In this document: piece after piece, positions 17,317 through 25,965 of the stretch | Position numbering within the stretch: position 1 is the stretch's first letter | How the letters are laid out: every line of letters begins with the position of its first letter | Source: Phycisphaerales bacterium | GTDB taxonomy: Bacteria > Planctomycetota > Phycisphaerae > UBA1845 > Fen-1342 | NCBI GenBank assembly: GCA_016716475.1 | Contig: JADJWG010000002.1 | Location: forward strand, 372,001-436,000 | Reading direction: 5' to 3' | Length of the DNA: 64,000 bases | Notes under the pieces: model-generated | Databases searched by the model: none | What the model was told of the DNA's origin: nothing | What the model saw: only the letters and a program-made list of their open reading frames with translations | Made by a program: the position numbers and the translations under genes

Positions 17317-19063
17317 TACGCTCGAAATCGTCTGGGAGTTCTTCGACGGCCCCAATCTGCTCCTGACCCACGCAGAGGTGCTGCGCTGGCCGCCGGCCAC
17401 GGTCGCAGAACTGACCCGGCTTAGATTTCTGCGCGAGGCGGCCAGCGCTGACCACGCCGTATGCCCCAACTGTCCGGACCGGCATGTGGAGGAAGTCCTG
17501 TGCCGCGCCGGGCCGGATGGGGTCACCCGCTACTACATCCCATGCCTGGAGAACCTACGCGTCGAGATCGCAGCCGATGATCTCCGGCGGTGGATGATCG
17601 ATGTGGACGCCATCGCGCGCGGCCTGGCCAACGCAGTCGCCCCGGGCGGGCGCTGCACGCAGCGCGTCGCGTCCCGTCTGTGGCGACTCGGTGCCGTGCC
17701 GTGGCAGGGCGTGCATCGGGAGGTGTTGTTGGCCCGAGGGCTCGGTTGGCCCGACCGCGCCGACATCATCCGGCGGATCGGCGGGAACGGACGCGCGATC
17801 GTGTTCGTGGCCGGCCCGGCTCCACCCGCTCACATCTGGCCGGAACTCCCGCCGACCGTCGTGTCGCTCTCCAGCGTCGTCCAGCTCCAGGCCGGCGACA
17901 TCACCATCACGTTCGCGGACGTCTGCACGCTGGTGCAGGACAATGAGCGCGGCGAGCTGGCCGGGTCGGACTACGAGCACAACGGGTCGGCGTGGGGCGG
18001 GTCGCCGGTCGCGCGTACGCGGTACGTGTGGGACGGCTGGCTGCTGATCGCCGAGCTCGACGGGCTGGCGAGCAATACCCCCCTGCGGACGTTCTGGTGG
18101 GGGCTGGACCTTGCCGGCCAGCGCGGCGGCCGGCCGGGGGATGCGGCCGGCGGCATCGGCGGGCTGCTGGCGGTGTGGGATCGGACGGCGACGGAGGCAT
18201 ACGAGGAGAGCGAGGCGGAGCCCGAGGAAGTCGGCCGCCAGTGGGTCTTCGCGTACGATGCCCTCGGCAACGTCGGCCAGCTCGTGGACCTGTTCCCGGA
18301 CCGGTGGCAGCCGGTGAACATCCTGGCGGCGCGGTACGAGTACGATCCGTACGGGAACGTGACTGCCGCGGGCGGAAGCTACGCCGATCGCAACCGCTTC
18401 CGGTTCAGCACCAAGCAGTTCGAGGCCGAAAGCGGCCTGGGCTACTGGGGCGAGCGGTTCTACCACCCCCAGTACGGGCGCTGGGTGAATCGGGATCCGA
18501 TTGGGGAGGCAGGCGGCTGGAATCTACATGCGTACGTTCGTAATGAAGTGGCCACACGCACGGATGCTGTTGGTCATGTGTTCTTTGTAGGCGCCTCAAT
18601 GTATGACGAGCAGTGCTGTTATCCTGAATATACCGAACTCGATATGGAATTTGTCTTCCGCGCGAGACCTTCTTATGACAACGTTCGCGTGCCCCTTCCG
18701 TGTAAATGCTGGTATGATCCGCCAGAGGAGGAACATTGGACGGGCACGCAAGAGTGCGACAAGATTCGCACCACCATCCGGGTATACAGGGGGAAGTGGT
18801 ACCTCGTGACATACCGTCAGACATCGAGCGCACTTTGTCTTGCGGTAGCCTGTCCAGCGCCACACACGACGCGGGGGCCTGCAAGGCTCCTCTTCATTAC
18901 GGAACAATTGACTCAAGCGTCGACAAATTGCTCTCCATGTGAGGACTCGAAGGGCCGCGACTGCACATCTCCGCCATTGACCGACTGGCAGCCCGAACCG
19001 TATCCGCGGCCAGTGGGCGTTGTTACGTACAGGAGGCTATCTCAAAACCGGGACACCTGTTGA
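17309..19063 (+). CDS. Chimeric ORF: unknown N-terminus joined to Rhs core and toxin-like tip 1
   Basis: GTG 17309 begins an unknown protein of about 210 residues (a CPNCPDRH pair at about residues 52-59; DDLRRWMIDVDAIARGLANA) that is normally the partner of the preceding gene. At residue 212 (base 17942) it switches in frame into Rhs/YD-repeat sequence (NERGELAGSD, ARYEYDPYGNVTAAGG, GLGYWGERFYHPQYGRWVNRDPIG). This is the end of the core that marks the toxin boundary. Tip 1 (about residue 400 on) is cysteine-rich and unlike anything I know. The frame ends at 19063 only because an IS5-type element begins at 19033. After the element, 19857-19926 continues the frame for 22 codons to TAA. About 400 bases of core present in the second copy are missing here. 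Confidence 0.65.
   Translation: MTDTLEIVWEFFDGPNLLLTHAEVLRWPPATVAELTRLRFLREAASADHAVCPNCPDRHVEEVLCRAGPDGVTRYYIPCLENLRVEIAADDLRRWMIDVDAIARGLANAVAPGGRCTQRVASRLWRLGAVPWQGVHREVLLARGLGWPDRADIIRRIGGNGRAIVFVAGPAPPAHIWPELPPTVVSLSSVVQLQAGDITITFADVCTLVQDNERGELAGSDYEHNGSAWGGSPVARTRYVWDGWLLIAELDGLASNTPLRTFWWGLDLAGQRGGRPGDAAGGIGGLLAVWDRTATEAYEESEAEPEEVGRQWVFAYDALGNVGQLVDLFPDRWQPVNILAARYEYDPYGNVTAAGGSYADRNRFRFSTKQFEAESGLGYWGERFYHPQYGRWVNRDPIGEAGGWNLHAYVRNEVATRTDAVGHVFFVGASMYDEQCCYPEYTELDMEFVFRARPSYDNVRVPLPCKCWYDPPEEEHWTGTQECDKIRTTIRVYRGKWYLVTYRQTSSALCLAVACPAPHTTRGPARLLFITEQLTQASTNCSPCEDSKGRDCTSPPLTDWQPEPYPRPVGVVTYRRLSQNRDTC
17942..18502 (+). repeat. Rhs core segment, copy 1 (copy 2 at 20963-21894)
   Basis: Starts with AATGAGCGCGGCGAG, like copy 2, and ends at the RDPI toxin boundary. 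The stretch from 17972 is nearly identical to 21350-21894. Copy 1 lacks the segment between GSD and YEHNGS that copy 2 has. The paired segments are long enough for homologous exchange of tips. Confidence 0.8.
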
Positions 19064-19856
19064 CTTTGTACAATGATGCATGTTGACACTCACGAATGAG
19101 CAATTGGATTGGCTGGCGGACAGGATTCCGGATCGGCCGAAGAGTCCGAAGGGCGGACGGCCCGTCGCGGACAAGCGGCGGACGCTGCGGCATCTTCTGG
19201 ATGCTGGACAACGCGCGAAGTGGAAGGACCTGCCGCGAGTTCGGGCGCGCGGGCCACGGTGCACCGTTGGTTCCAGCGCTGGACGCGAAGGGCTCTTTGA
19301 GCAGGCCATGCGGGCCGCCGGACGCCTGGTCGAACGGGCGCGGCGCGTACCGCGTGTACGAATGCTTCATCGACGGCACCTTCGCCAAGGCCCGGGGCGG
19401 CGGTGATGGGATCGGGCGCGGCCACCTCGGAAAAGGCGTGAAAATCATGGTTCTGGTCGATGCTCGCGGGTTGCCGGTGGCGATCGATACCGCGCCGGCG
19501 GACGCCCACGAGAGCCGCTGCGTGCAGCGCTGTTCGACTTCGTGCTGACGCGCGAGACGCCGCCGCGCGTGATCGGCGACAAGGCGTACGACAGCGACAA
19601 GCTCGACGAAGAGCTCGCACAGCGCGGCATGGAAATGATCGCGCCGCATCGCGGCAACCGCAAGCCGGAGAATGTGACACAGGACCGCCGGCCGCTGCAG
19701 CGCGCAAGCGGCGCTGGACGGTGGAGCGGACGATCTCCTGGATCCAGAACTACCGTCGGCTCTGCATCCGTTGGGAGAAGTCGAGCTGCCTGTTCAGCGG
19801 CTTCTTGCATATGACCTGTACGCTTCTCTTGCTTTCAGAGGTTTTGAGATAGCCTC
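19033..19856 (+). mobile_element. IS5-type insertion sequence in Rhs tip 1
   Basis: Perfect 17-bp terminal inverted repeats (GAGGCTATCTCAAAACC at 19033-19049, inverse at 19840-19856) bound an 824-bp element with an IS5-like transposase reading frame. I see no clear target-site duplication. Removing the element rejoins the frame of the Rhs tip (codon made of AG at 19031-19032 plus A at 19857, then TGG CAC). Confidence 0.85.
19080..19852 (+). pseudogene. Frameshifted IS5-family transposase
   Basis: The translation follows an IS5-type DDE transposase but hops between frames: NEQLDWLADRIPDRPKSPKG with GGRPVADKRR; then ECFIDGTFAKARGGGDGIG and GVKIMVLVDARGLPVA; then PPRVIGDKAYDSDKLDEEL; then RRWTVERTISWIQNYRRL. 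The DDE segments (FIDGT, GDKAYDS, WTVERTISW) are all present, so only indels break it. It is probably inactive unless the shifts are sequence errors. Confidence 0.8.
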
Positions 19857-19926
19857 ATGGCACTTGCACGGCAAAGCTGGTCAGAGCTGGACCAATCGAA
19901 TCACCAAAGGAGATCAAGCAGCATAA
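19857..19926 (+). pseudogene. Severed C-terminal 22 codons of Rhs tip 1
   Basis: Directly after the IS5 right end, the frame WHLHGKAGQSWTNRITKGDQ plus AA and TAA is in register with the tip sequence before the element (ending VVTYR). No start codon of its own is apparent. It shows where tip 1 originally ended. Confidence 0.6.
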
Positions 19927-19974
19927 TCTCTTCGTCGAGTGGGAAGTCTGCTTCTCGTATATCAAGGCGTGTGA

Positions 19975-20967
19975 ATGTCATTAGTCACCACATCTTGTGG
20001 CGTTGCCATTCGTTGGCGCGGTCTAACCTTGCTGTTTGTTGCAGCTGCCTTACCAGCGCTGGTCGATGCGGGCCTTGTGGTCACGATGACAGAAGGCCGC
20101 TTATGGGCTGCCGGACGCGTGGGCACAACGATGTTTGCGTTGTGTCTGTGGTCACAGTTCATTGTGTCCCTTGCGGTCGTTGGCGCACTGCTACTACGAC
20201 GTGCAGCAGTGACGCGTATCACGGGGATTGCATGTGCTGCTGGCCTCGTGGGTGCCGCAGCATATACCATAACGGTGCTCTTGTATGGGCTCGTCACTGG
20301 TTGGCCGCGTGCCATGGACGTAACAATCGGTCTTGCACTGAGGTTTGGCAGCGATGCATTGTTTCACTATGGGGTTCTTGCTGCCGCGTGCCTGACTGTT
20401 GCAGGGCATTATAACGCAAGCACCGGTGTTCTACAAGTGAGGCTCTTTAGAACTTATGTATTGATGTGGATTATCTGTTTTGGTACGAGAGGGGCGATAG
20501 AGGGGTACTGGCTGCTGCTATCCGTTTCTAAGTCGCAGATTGGATTTGACAACTCCGAGTTCTTGCGAGTGCTACTCCCAGCAACACTGTGGAGTGTTAT
20601 ATGGGTTCTTGTGTGGTGCGACAGCCACGTACACGGCGTGAAGAAGATGCACTTTTATAGCGTGGGGCTTGCTGCAGGGGTGCATGCACTGAGTCTGGGA
20701 GGGGCCATTGCGTGTTGGGGAACAAGAGAAGAGGCCCTGAGCTACGTTATATGGGGGCGTGTCCTTTATGAACTCCAACCACTATGCGTGTGGTGTGCTT
20801 TCGCACTGATGTGGCGGAGGGGGTTGTTCGCGCGCGGCCGTCTTGTGGTGTTGTCTCCTGGCAGGTGTCCGCAATGTGGCTACTCGCTGATTGGCCACAG
20901 CTCATTGGAGGCGCGATGTCCGGAGTGCGGCGGCGGCGCGTCACTGGAACTCGTACGGGTACAATGA
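19975..20967 (+). CDS. Multi-pass membrane protein with C-terminal zinc ribbon (immunity position for tip 1)
   Basis: 330 residues with about eight hydrophobic segments (for example LTLLFVAAALPALVDAGLVV, GIACAAGLVGAAAYTITVLL, LLPATLWSVIWVLVWC). At the end is a zinc-ribbon motif CPQCGYSLIG...CPECGG of the kind common in planctomycete membrane proteins. It starts 48 bases after the stop of Rhs tip 1, the place where the cognate immunity gene is expected. Base composition (runs of TGTG, more A/T) is visibly different from the Rhs core. Its last codons overlap the beginning of the second Rhs segment. The immunity role is inference from position. Confidence 0.7.
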   Translation: MSLVTTSCGVAIRWRGLTLLFVAAALPALVDAGLVVTMTEGRLWAAGRVGTTMFALCLWSQFIVSLAVVGALLLRRAAVTRITGIACAAGLVGAAAYTITVLLYGLVTGWPRAMDVTIGLALRFGSDALFHYGVLAAACLTVAGHYNASTGVLQVRLFRTYVLMWIICFGTRGAIEGYWLLLSVSKSQIGFDNSEFLRVLLPATLWSVIWVLVWCDSHVHGVKKMHFYSVGLAAGVHALSLGGAIACWGTREEALSYVIWGRVLYELQPLCVWCAFALMWRRGLFARGRLVVLSPGRCPQCGYSLIGHSSLEARCPECGGGASLELVRVQ

Positions 20968-22687
20968 GCGCGGCGAGTTGGCCGGGTCGGACTTCTTCAG
21001 CGGCACACGCGGCAGCGGGACGAGCGCGCCCGCGGGCGACCGGGCGTATGCCTACGACCCGATCGGGAATCGGTCGGAGACCACGACGGGGACGAGTGCG
21101 GCCGTGTACTACTGCGCGAACGAGCTGAACCAGTACGAAGCGCTCGACGATGCGGCCGGGTGCGAGTCGCCGTTCACGCGCGAGTTCATGTACGATGCCG
21201 ACGGGAACATGACCGGCGACGGCGACCTGGTGCTGGTGTACGACGGCGAGAACCGCCTGGTCGAGGTCGCGCCGGCCAGCCCTGCTAGCGGCGACAAGAA
21301 GGCGGTCTTCGTCTACGACTACCGCAACCGGCGGGTGCAGAAATCCGTGTATGAGCACAACGGGTCGGCGTGGGGCGGGTCGCCGGTGGCGCGGACGCGC
21401 TACGTGTGGGACGGCTGGCTGCTGATCGCCGAGCTCGACGGGCTGGACGACAATGCGCTGCTGCGCCGCTGGACGTGGGGACTCGACCTAGCCGGCCAGC
21501 GTGGCGGCCGGCCGGGCGATGCGGCCGGTGGGATCGGTGGGCTGCTGGCCGTGTGGGACCGGACGGCCACGGAGGATTACGAGGAAGAGCCGGAGGGCGA
21601 GGGGCTGCTCGAAGAGGAGCCGACCGGCCGCAAGTGGGTTTTCGCCTACGACGCGCTCGGCAACGTGGGCCAGTTGGTGGACCTGTTCCCTGAGCGGTGG
21701 ATTCCGGAGGACATCCTGGCGGCGCGGTACGAGTACGACCCGTACGGGAACGTGACGGCCGCGGGCGGGGACTACGCCGACCGCAACCGCTTCCGGTTCA
21801 GCACGAAGCAGTTCGAGGCCGAGAGCGGCCTGGGCTACTGGGGCGAGCGGTTCTACCACCCCGAGTACGGGCGCTGGGTGAATCGGGATCCGATCTGGGA
21901 GAGCGGCGGACTCAATCTGTACAGCCTTGGCGTGAATCTGCCAACCAGGATGTTCGACCGATTCGGTTTGATTGCGATTGCTTGCGGCCCAGACGACCTC
22001 GATAGTGCGCCCCCGCCTCCCCCGCCCCCGCCTCCGCCGCCGCCACGCCCCCCGTGGCCGTTCGGGACGTGGCCGATGGATGTGGCGCGGGCGTCCGCGA
22101 TCAATGGAGCGGCCAATGGTCCTTCGCCGCTCGGGTTTACCTCAGAAACGACCGGAGAGCCCAAGGCCGTGCTATGCTGCAGCTGGTTCACCACGTTTGG
22201 CATCCCGCTCGGGCAGCATTGCCAACTTCGGATCATTGAGCGGCAGGGCAACAGATGCTATGCCACAGATCACGAAGGCGAGAACATACCGGAGCACGGC
22301 GGAGCACCTTGCGTCGACAAATCACCCTCGGGCCCATATGAAGTCCCATGCGACAACTACTGCGGAGATCAAGATCAGATCGGGCGACCACGCCCTGTGT
22401 CGCCAACCGCTAACGATTGCCTGAAGAGGGCGGATGGGTGCGGCAAGGAGTACGATCCGCTGGGTAGCAACTCAAATGCGATGCTCGCGTTGATGATGAA
22501 GTGTTGCGGCATCGCCGCTGGCGAGGGTGGCTTTACGTTTCCGCCAACTGCACCAGGGTGGACTGGTCCATATCATGGCGGCGCACTCGGTGGGCCGGCG
22601 CCATTGTTTCAAGAGGGCCCGTGCGTCGACATGCAGCCGCTGTTGTTCTGCACCAAGTGCGCCACTTGCAGCGACATCGGACTCTAG
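20945..22687 (+). CDS. Orphan Rhs core fragment with toxin-like tip 2, no start of its own
   Basis: The Rhs homology begins at TGG 20945 (WNSYGYNERGELAGSD) inside the 3' end of the membrane gene, in another frame. It continues through YD repeats (YDADGNMTGDGDLVLVYDGE, YEYDPYGNVTAAGG) to the boundary GRWVNRDPI at about 21894. Tip 2 follows: a short NLYSLGVNLPTRMFDRFGL, a run of twelve prolines (about 22012-22047), then a cysteine-rich region of about 200 residues (CCSWFTTFG, CGDQDQIG, CTKCATCSDIGL). An in-frame ATG at 20891 could allow coupled translation; otherwise this is a silent cassette waiting for recombination onto an expressed Rhs gene. I recognise no toxin fold in the tip. Confidence 0.7.
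   Translation, partial: WNSYGYNERGELAGSDFFSGTRGSGTSAPAGDRAYAYDPIGNRSETTTGTSAAVYYCANELNQYEALDDAAGCESPFTREFMYDADGNMTGDGDLVLVYDGENRLVEVAPASPASGDKKAVFVYDYRNRRVQKSVYEHNGSAWGGSPVARTRYVWDGWLLIAELDGLDDNALLRRWTWGLDLAGQRGGRPGDAAGGIGGLLAVWDRTATEDYEEEPEGEGLLEEEPTGRKWVFAYDALGNVGQLVDLFPERWIPEDILAARYEYDPYGNVTAAGGDYADRNRFRFSTKQFEAESGLGYWGERFYHPEYGRWVNRDPIWESGGLNLYSLGVNLPTRMFDRFGLIAIACGPDDLDSAPPPPPPPPPPPPRPPWPFGTWPMDVARASAINGAANGPSPLGFTSETTGEPKAVLCCSWFTTFGIPLGQHCQLRIIERQGNRCYATDHEGENIPEHGGAPCVDKSPSGPYEVPCDNYCGDQDQIGRPRPVSPTANDCLKRADGCGKEYDPLGSNSNAMLALMMKCCGIAAGEGGFTFPPTAPGWTGPYHGGALGGPAPLFQEGPCVDMQPLLFCTKCATCSDIGL
20963..21894 (+). repeat. Rhs core segment, copy 2
   Basis: Counterpart of 17942-18502. Both copies share AATGAGCGCGGCGAG at the left and the RDPI boundary at the right. 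Copy 2 contains about 370 more bases (YDPIGNRSETTTG to RRVQKSV). Confidence 0.8.
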
Positions 22688-22730
22688 CGCTGCTTCTCGT
22701 GACGGTCCAGGGACGCACACGGAGTGCAAC

Positions 22731-23210
22731 ATGCTTGCGCACATTCACCAAGTTGCTCGCCGAATCGCAACTCAACTCGGTATTGGGTTCCTTGTTGCGT
22801 TCTCACTTACCACTATTGGCTGTGCTGCGAGTACGGCGCAATTTACGATGCGGTGGCGCGCTTACGACGTCGCCTTCGATCCGTCTGGGGAATTGCTCGT
22901 GGCGGCGGGGGAGGATGGCCGTGTCGCGGTGTGGCGGGTACAGGCGCCGCCTTACCTCGGTGTAAGTCGACTGTCGGACGTCACGCTTGTGCCAGATGCA
23001 TCGTTGCAGCGCGCGGTGGTAGGCCATCCGCCGCGCTACTCTGCGTACTATGTCGCGTTCATCGACGATTCACGTCTCGTCGCGTTGCTGAATGGTGCAA
23101 GTCATGCAATTGCGTTCCACCGCTTGAATGAGAGCACGGGGCACGTGCATGTCGTAGAGGCACGCGCTTTGCCTGGACTGGTGCGCCCAGAGTTCAGCGC
23201 GGACCGCACG
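22731..23210 (+). pseudogene. Lipoprotein with beta-propeller-like repeats, first part (interrupted by IS256-type element)
   Basis: ATG 22731 starts a signal peptide with a lipobox (FSLTTIGC, Cys at about residue 28), so the product is a lipoprotein. WD40-like phrases follow (DVAFDPSGELLVAAGEDGRV, AVWRVQ). At 23210 the frame is cut by an IS256-type element. The rest of the gene is at 24629-25413, and after removing the element and one 8-bp target copy the frame is continuous (SADRT then TLAILGRC). The gene lies 43 bases after Rhs tip 2, the place of its immunity gene, but its propeller-like repeats do not prove that role. Confidence 0.75.
23203..23210. repeat. Target-site duplication of the IS256-type element (partner at 24629-24636)
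   Basis: ACCGCACG occurs immediately outside both ends of the element. Deleting the element plus one copy restores the reading frame of the host gene. Confidence 0.92.
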
Positions 23211-24628
23211 GAGGTAGCCTGAAATCTTGTGGAAATTGAGAACGTGGGGCATCCTGCTGGTGCGTTTGAAACGAGAGTCGTTTCCCAGGAGGAGCCCGAT
23301 GGCTACTACAACCGGACGAGGATCGAGCGTCAAGCGGCGGGACGAGGCGGGGGGCGACGAGGCCGTGCAGGTGGTTCGGGACCAGGTCGAGGAACTGGCC
23401 CGGCTGGGGGCCCGGCAGATGCTGCTGGCGGCGTTGGAGGACGAGGTGAACGTCTACCTCCAGCGCGACCGGTATCAGCGACAGGGCGAGTTCCGCGGCT
23501 ACCGCAACGGGACCACGCCGCGGCGGCTGACGCTGGGCAGCGGCACGGTGCCGCTGGAGGTCCCGCGGGTGCGACATCCCGCCGGGCCAGGAGCCGTTCG
23601 AATCGAAGATCGTGCGCAAGTACCAGCGTCGCAGCGACACGATCGAGGAGACGTTCATGCGGCTGTTCATCGAAGGCCTGGCGACGCGGGACTTCGAGCC
23701 GGCCTTGCGGCTGCTGGCGGGGAACGACGCGCCGCTGTCGCCCAGCACGATCAGTCGGCTGACACAGCGGTTCCGCGTCGAGTACGCGGCGTTCGACCGG
23801 CAGGATCTGAGCGGCCGGAAGTTCGTCTATATCTGGGCGGACGGGATTTACCTGAAGGCCGGGCTGGGTACGGAGAAAGCCTGCCTGATGGTGCTGATCG
23901 GGGCGGATACGGAGGGGCAGAAGCACTTGCTCTCGCTGCGGAGGGGTATCGCGAGGCGCCGAGAGCTGGGGCGAGTTGCTGAAGGACTGCCGGCAGCGGG
24001 GTCTGAACGAGCCGGGCTGCTGGATCGCGGACGGGGCGTTGGGGCTGTGGGCGGCGGTGAACGAGCAGAGTCCGAACTCGGCCCAGCAGCGCTGCACGAA
24101 TCACAAGACGATGAACGTGCTCGACAAGCTGCCGAAGGCCGAGCAGCCCGAGGCGACCCCGCGACTGCGGGCGATCTGGCAGGCGGAAAGTGAGGTGGCG
24201 GCGCGGAAGCTGGCGGCCGGTGTGATCGCGGACTTCCGTCGGGCGGGCTACGACCGGGCGGCGGACTGTCTGGGGGACGATCTGGATCGCTGCCTGACGT
24301 TCTACGCGTTTCCGGAGCCGCACTGGTCGCACCTGCGGACGACGAACGTGATCGAGTCGCCGTTTGCGGGCGTACGGCTGCGGACGAACGCGGCCAAGCG
24401 GTTCAAGAAGACCAAGAGCGGCGTGTACCTGGTGCATCAGGTGCTGATGCGGCTGTCGCAGAACTGGCGGCACTTGAAGGCGGCGCACCTGTGTGCCCAG
24501 ATACCGCTGCCGGAAGGAAAGAACCGCCGGGTGAAGACGAAGGTGAAGGCGAAGGCGAAGACCCATGCGGCGTGAACGAACGTGACGGATGCCCCAGATT
24601 CAATTTACACAGGACTTGACACTACCTC
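23211..24628 (+). mobile_element. IS256-type insertion sequence
   Basis: 1418 bp. Imperfect 30-bp terminal inverted repeats start GAGGTAG (23211-23240 against 24599-24628) and share TGTG and AAATTGA further in. The element is flanked by an exact 8-bp direct repeat ACCGCACG (23203-23210 and 24629-24636), the target-duplication length usual for IS256 elements. It interrupts the lipoprotein gene. Confidence 0.92.
23299..24575 (+). pseudogene. Frameshifted IS256-family (mutator-type) transposase
   Basis: ATG 23299 has an AGGAGG box. The protein is a mutator-type transposase: ARQMLLAALEDEVNVYLQRD, GYRNGTTPRR, then VRKYQRRSDTIEETFMRLFI, LSPSTISRLT, FVYIWADGIYLKAGL, then CWIADGALGLWAAV, RCTNHKTMNVLDKLP and TTNVIESPFAGVRLRTNAAK. 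The frame changes near 23573 (+1 or -2) and twice by single-base loss near 23940-23970. The DDE regions are all present. Unless these are sequence errors the element cannot move by itself. Confidence 0.85.
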
Positions 24629-25413
24629 ACCGCACGACGCTAGCGATACTGGGGCGATGTGCAAGCGAAAGCGAACAACATCCCCCGGGTACGTTGGTGC
24701 TTGAGGTATGGGGTATGGCAGGCGAGACTCGGCGTGGCATCATTCCCATTTGCATTGAGGGCGCGGGGGGCGCCGAGATACCCGGCTGTTTCGCACTCAG
24801 TTCGGCTGGCGAGTTTGCCGCGATTGGGTTCGGTTCCCGGCTGCATCAATTCGACTGTTCGACGGGCGCGAACGTCCGCGGATATGAGAATGACCAGGTG
24901 TGGAAAGGCTGCATGTTCTCGCCGACGAGCGACGTGCTCGTGGGACTGACTGCGGCTGGGCGAGTTTATGCCTGGGACGCGCGGACCGGCGAGCGGCGCT
25001 GGGAGTCCAGTGTCGCAGATGGGCCAGGGCCGGGCGACGTGTACGCGACGGTGCGTATCTCCCCCGACGGAGCGTTCGCGGCCGTAGGCCTTCATGGCCG
25101 GACGTACACGCTCGACATGAAGACTGGCCGCGTCGTTGCGAGTACGGCGGGGACGCTTCGCGAGGGCGGTGACAAGGGGCACGATCGTGTATGGCTCGAC
25201 GATCAAGTCGTCGTGCGGGGCGATGGAGAGATTCGATTGGTCGATCCACGAAGCGGTGGAGTTGTGTGGCGCGCTGCAGTCGATACGCGCGACTTGTTTT
25301 GCATTGGCGCAAGCCCGCAGACGCGGTGGATTGCGGGAGCGAGCGGCGGTCCAAAGTCGCCCAATCGCGTGAGTCTGTGGCGCGTCGACCTTGACGCGGT
25401 AGACATGAAGTGA
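24629..25413 (+). pseudogene. Beta-propeller lipoprotein, second part
   Basis: Continuation of the gene starting at 22731. Propeller-type repeats are clear: GRVYAWDARTGERRWESSVA, YATVRISPDGAFAAVGLHGR with YTLDMKTGRVV, EIRLVDPRSGGVVWRAAVDT, and SLWRVDLDAVDMK at the end. Joined to the first part it makes about 419 residues. This is a PQQ/WD40-like lipoprotein probably facing the periplasm. Confidence 0.75.
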
Positions 25414-25516
25414 TGCACCGCCTCGCTCGATTACATTGGCAACGCCCGGCAGCAGCCGGCTTCCAAGCAGCGGGAGGGCGCTGCCTTCGCTTCAGCGCCG
25501 TTTGCCACGCCCGATA

Positions 25517-25582
25517 GGCCGTAAGCGTGACGATGGCCTGGCTGTAGTCCTTCCGTTTGCGATAACTGGGCGTCTTCGGCAT
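25517..25582 (-). pseudogene. N-terminal fragment of a site-specific integrase
   Basis: On the minus strand, ATG at 25582 has a GGAGG box 7 bases upstream and encodes MPKTPSYRKRKDYSQAIVTL. This resembles the start of tyrosine integrases of planctomycete islands (PSYR...Q...VTL). After about 22 codons the similarity ends. It sits about 120 bases from the tRNA-Thr fragment, as an integrase at an attachment site would. Confidence 0.5.
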
Positions 25583-25701
25583 GTGCGGACCTCCGAATCG
25601 CGGAGCGCGGTGTAACACCGCGCGCTTTCGCGTCTTCGGCCGCACTGCCGACCACCGGCAGGTCCCCGCAACTCTCGGGGGCGGCGTAGCTTATCGTAAC
25701 A

Positions 25702-25742
25702 GCCACCGGTCGGACTCGAACCGACAACCTGCGGTTTACAAA
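25702..25742 (-). tRNA. 3' fragment of tRNA-Thr (attachment-site remnant)
   Basis: Read on the minus strand this is the anticodon loop (TTTGTAA), the 3' anticodon stem ACCGC, variable loop, a complete T arm (GTCGG-TTCGAGT-CCGAC) and 3' acceptor strand CGGTGGC. The 5' half is replaced by unrelated sequence. Seventeen bases (25726-25742) are identical to the intact tRNA-Thr at 38133-38149; the T stem differs but stays paired. This is the usual product of integration at a tRNA 3' end. Confidence 0.75.
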
Positions 25743-25965
25743 TCAGCCGGATGGCTCCGTAACCAACGCAAACGTCGCTAGTTACAACGCCGCCGGCGAC
25801 GGTGCAGGCAGTACTGCCGGCAGTTGCGACGGGGCGAGCGTAGCCACGCCTGCGCAGGCGGTCAACGACGCCGACCTCGCCATGGTCGTGGCCGCGTGGT
25901 CGGCGCTGCCCGACGCGATCCGCCGGGCTGTGATGGCGCTGGTGAGCGCAGGGGGTGCCCAATGA
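25741..25965 (+). pseudogene. C-terminal tail of an integrase-like protein next to the tRNA fragment
   Basis: The frame beginning at the tRNA fragment encodes AVNDADLAMVVAAWSALPDA and IRRAVMALVSAGG before TGA at 25963-25965. A D-L-x-x-V-V-x-A-W-x-x-L-P helix is, in my experience, the C-terminal end of planctomycete island integrases, where the tRNA-derived att site lies within the gene's 3' part. No start codon or catalytic residues remain. Confidence 0.45.

Noticed and set aside
25440..25500. Imperfect palindrome that could be an integron attC site
   Set aside because: The conserved GTTRRRY and RYYYAAC boxes are not in the right places and no integron integrase is seen.
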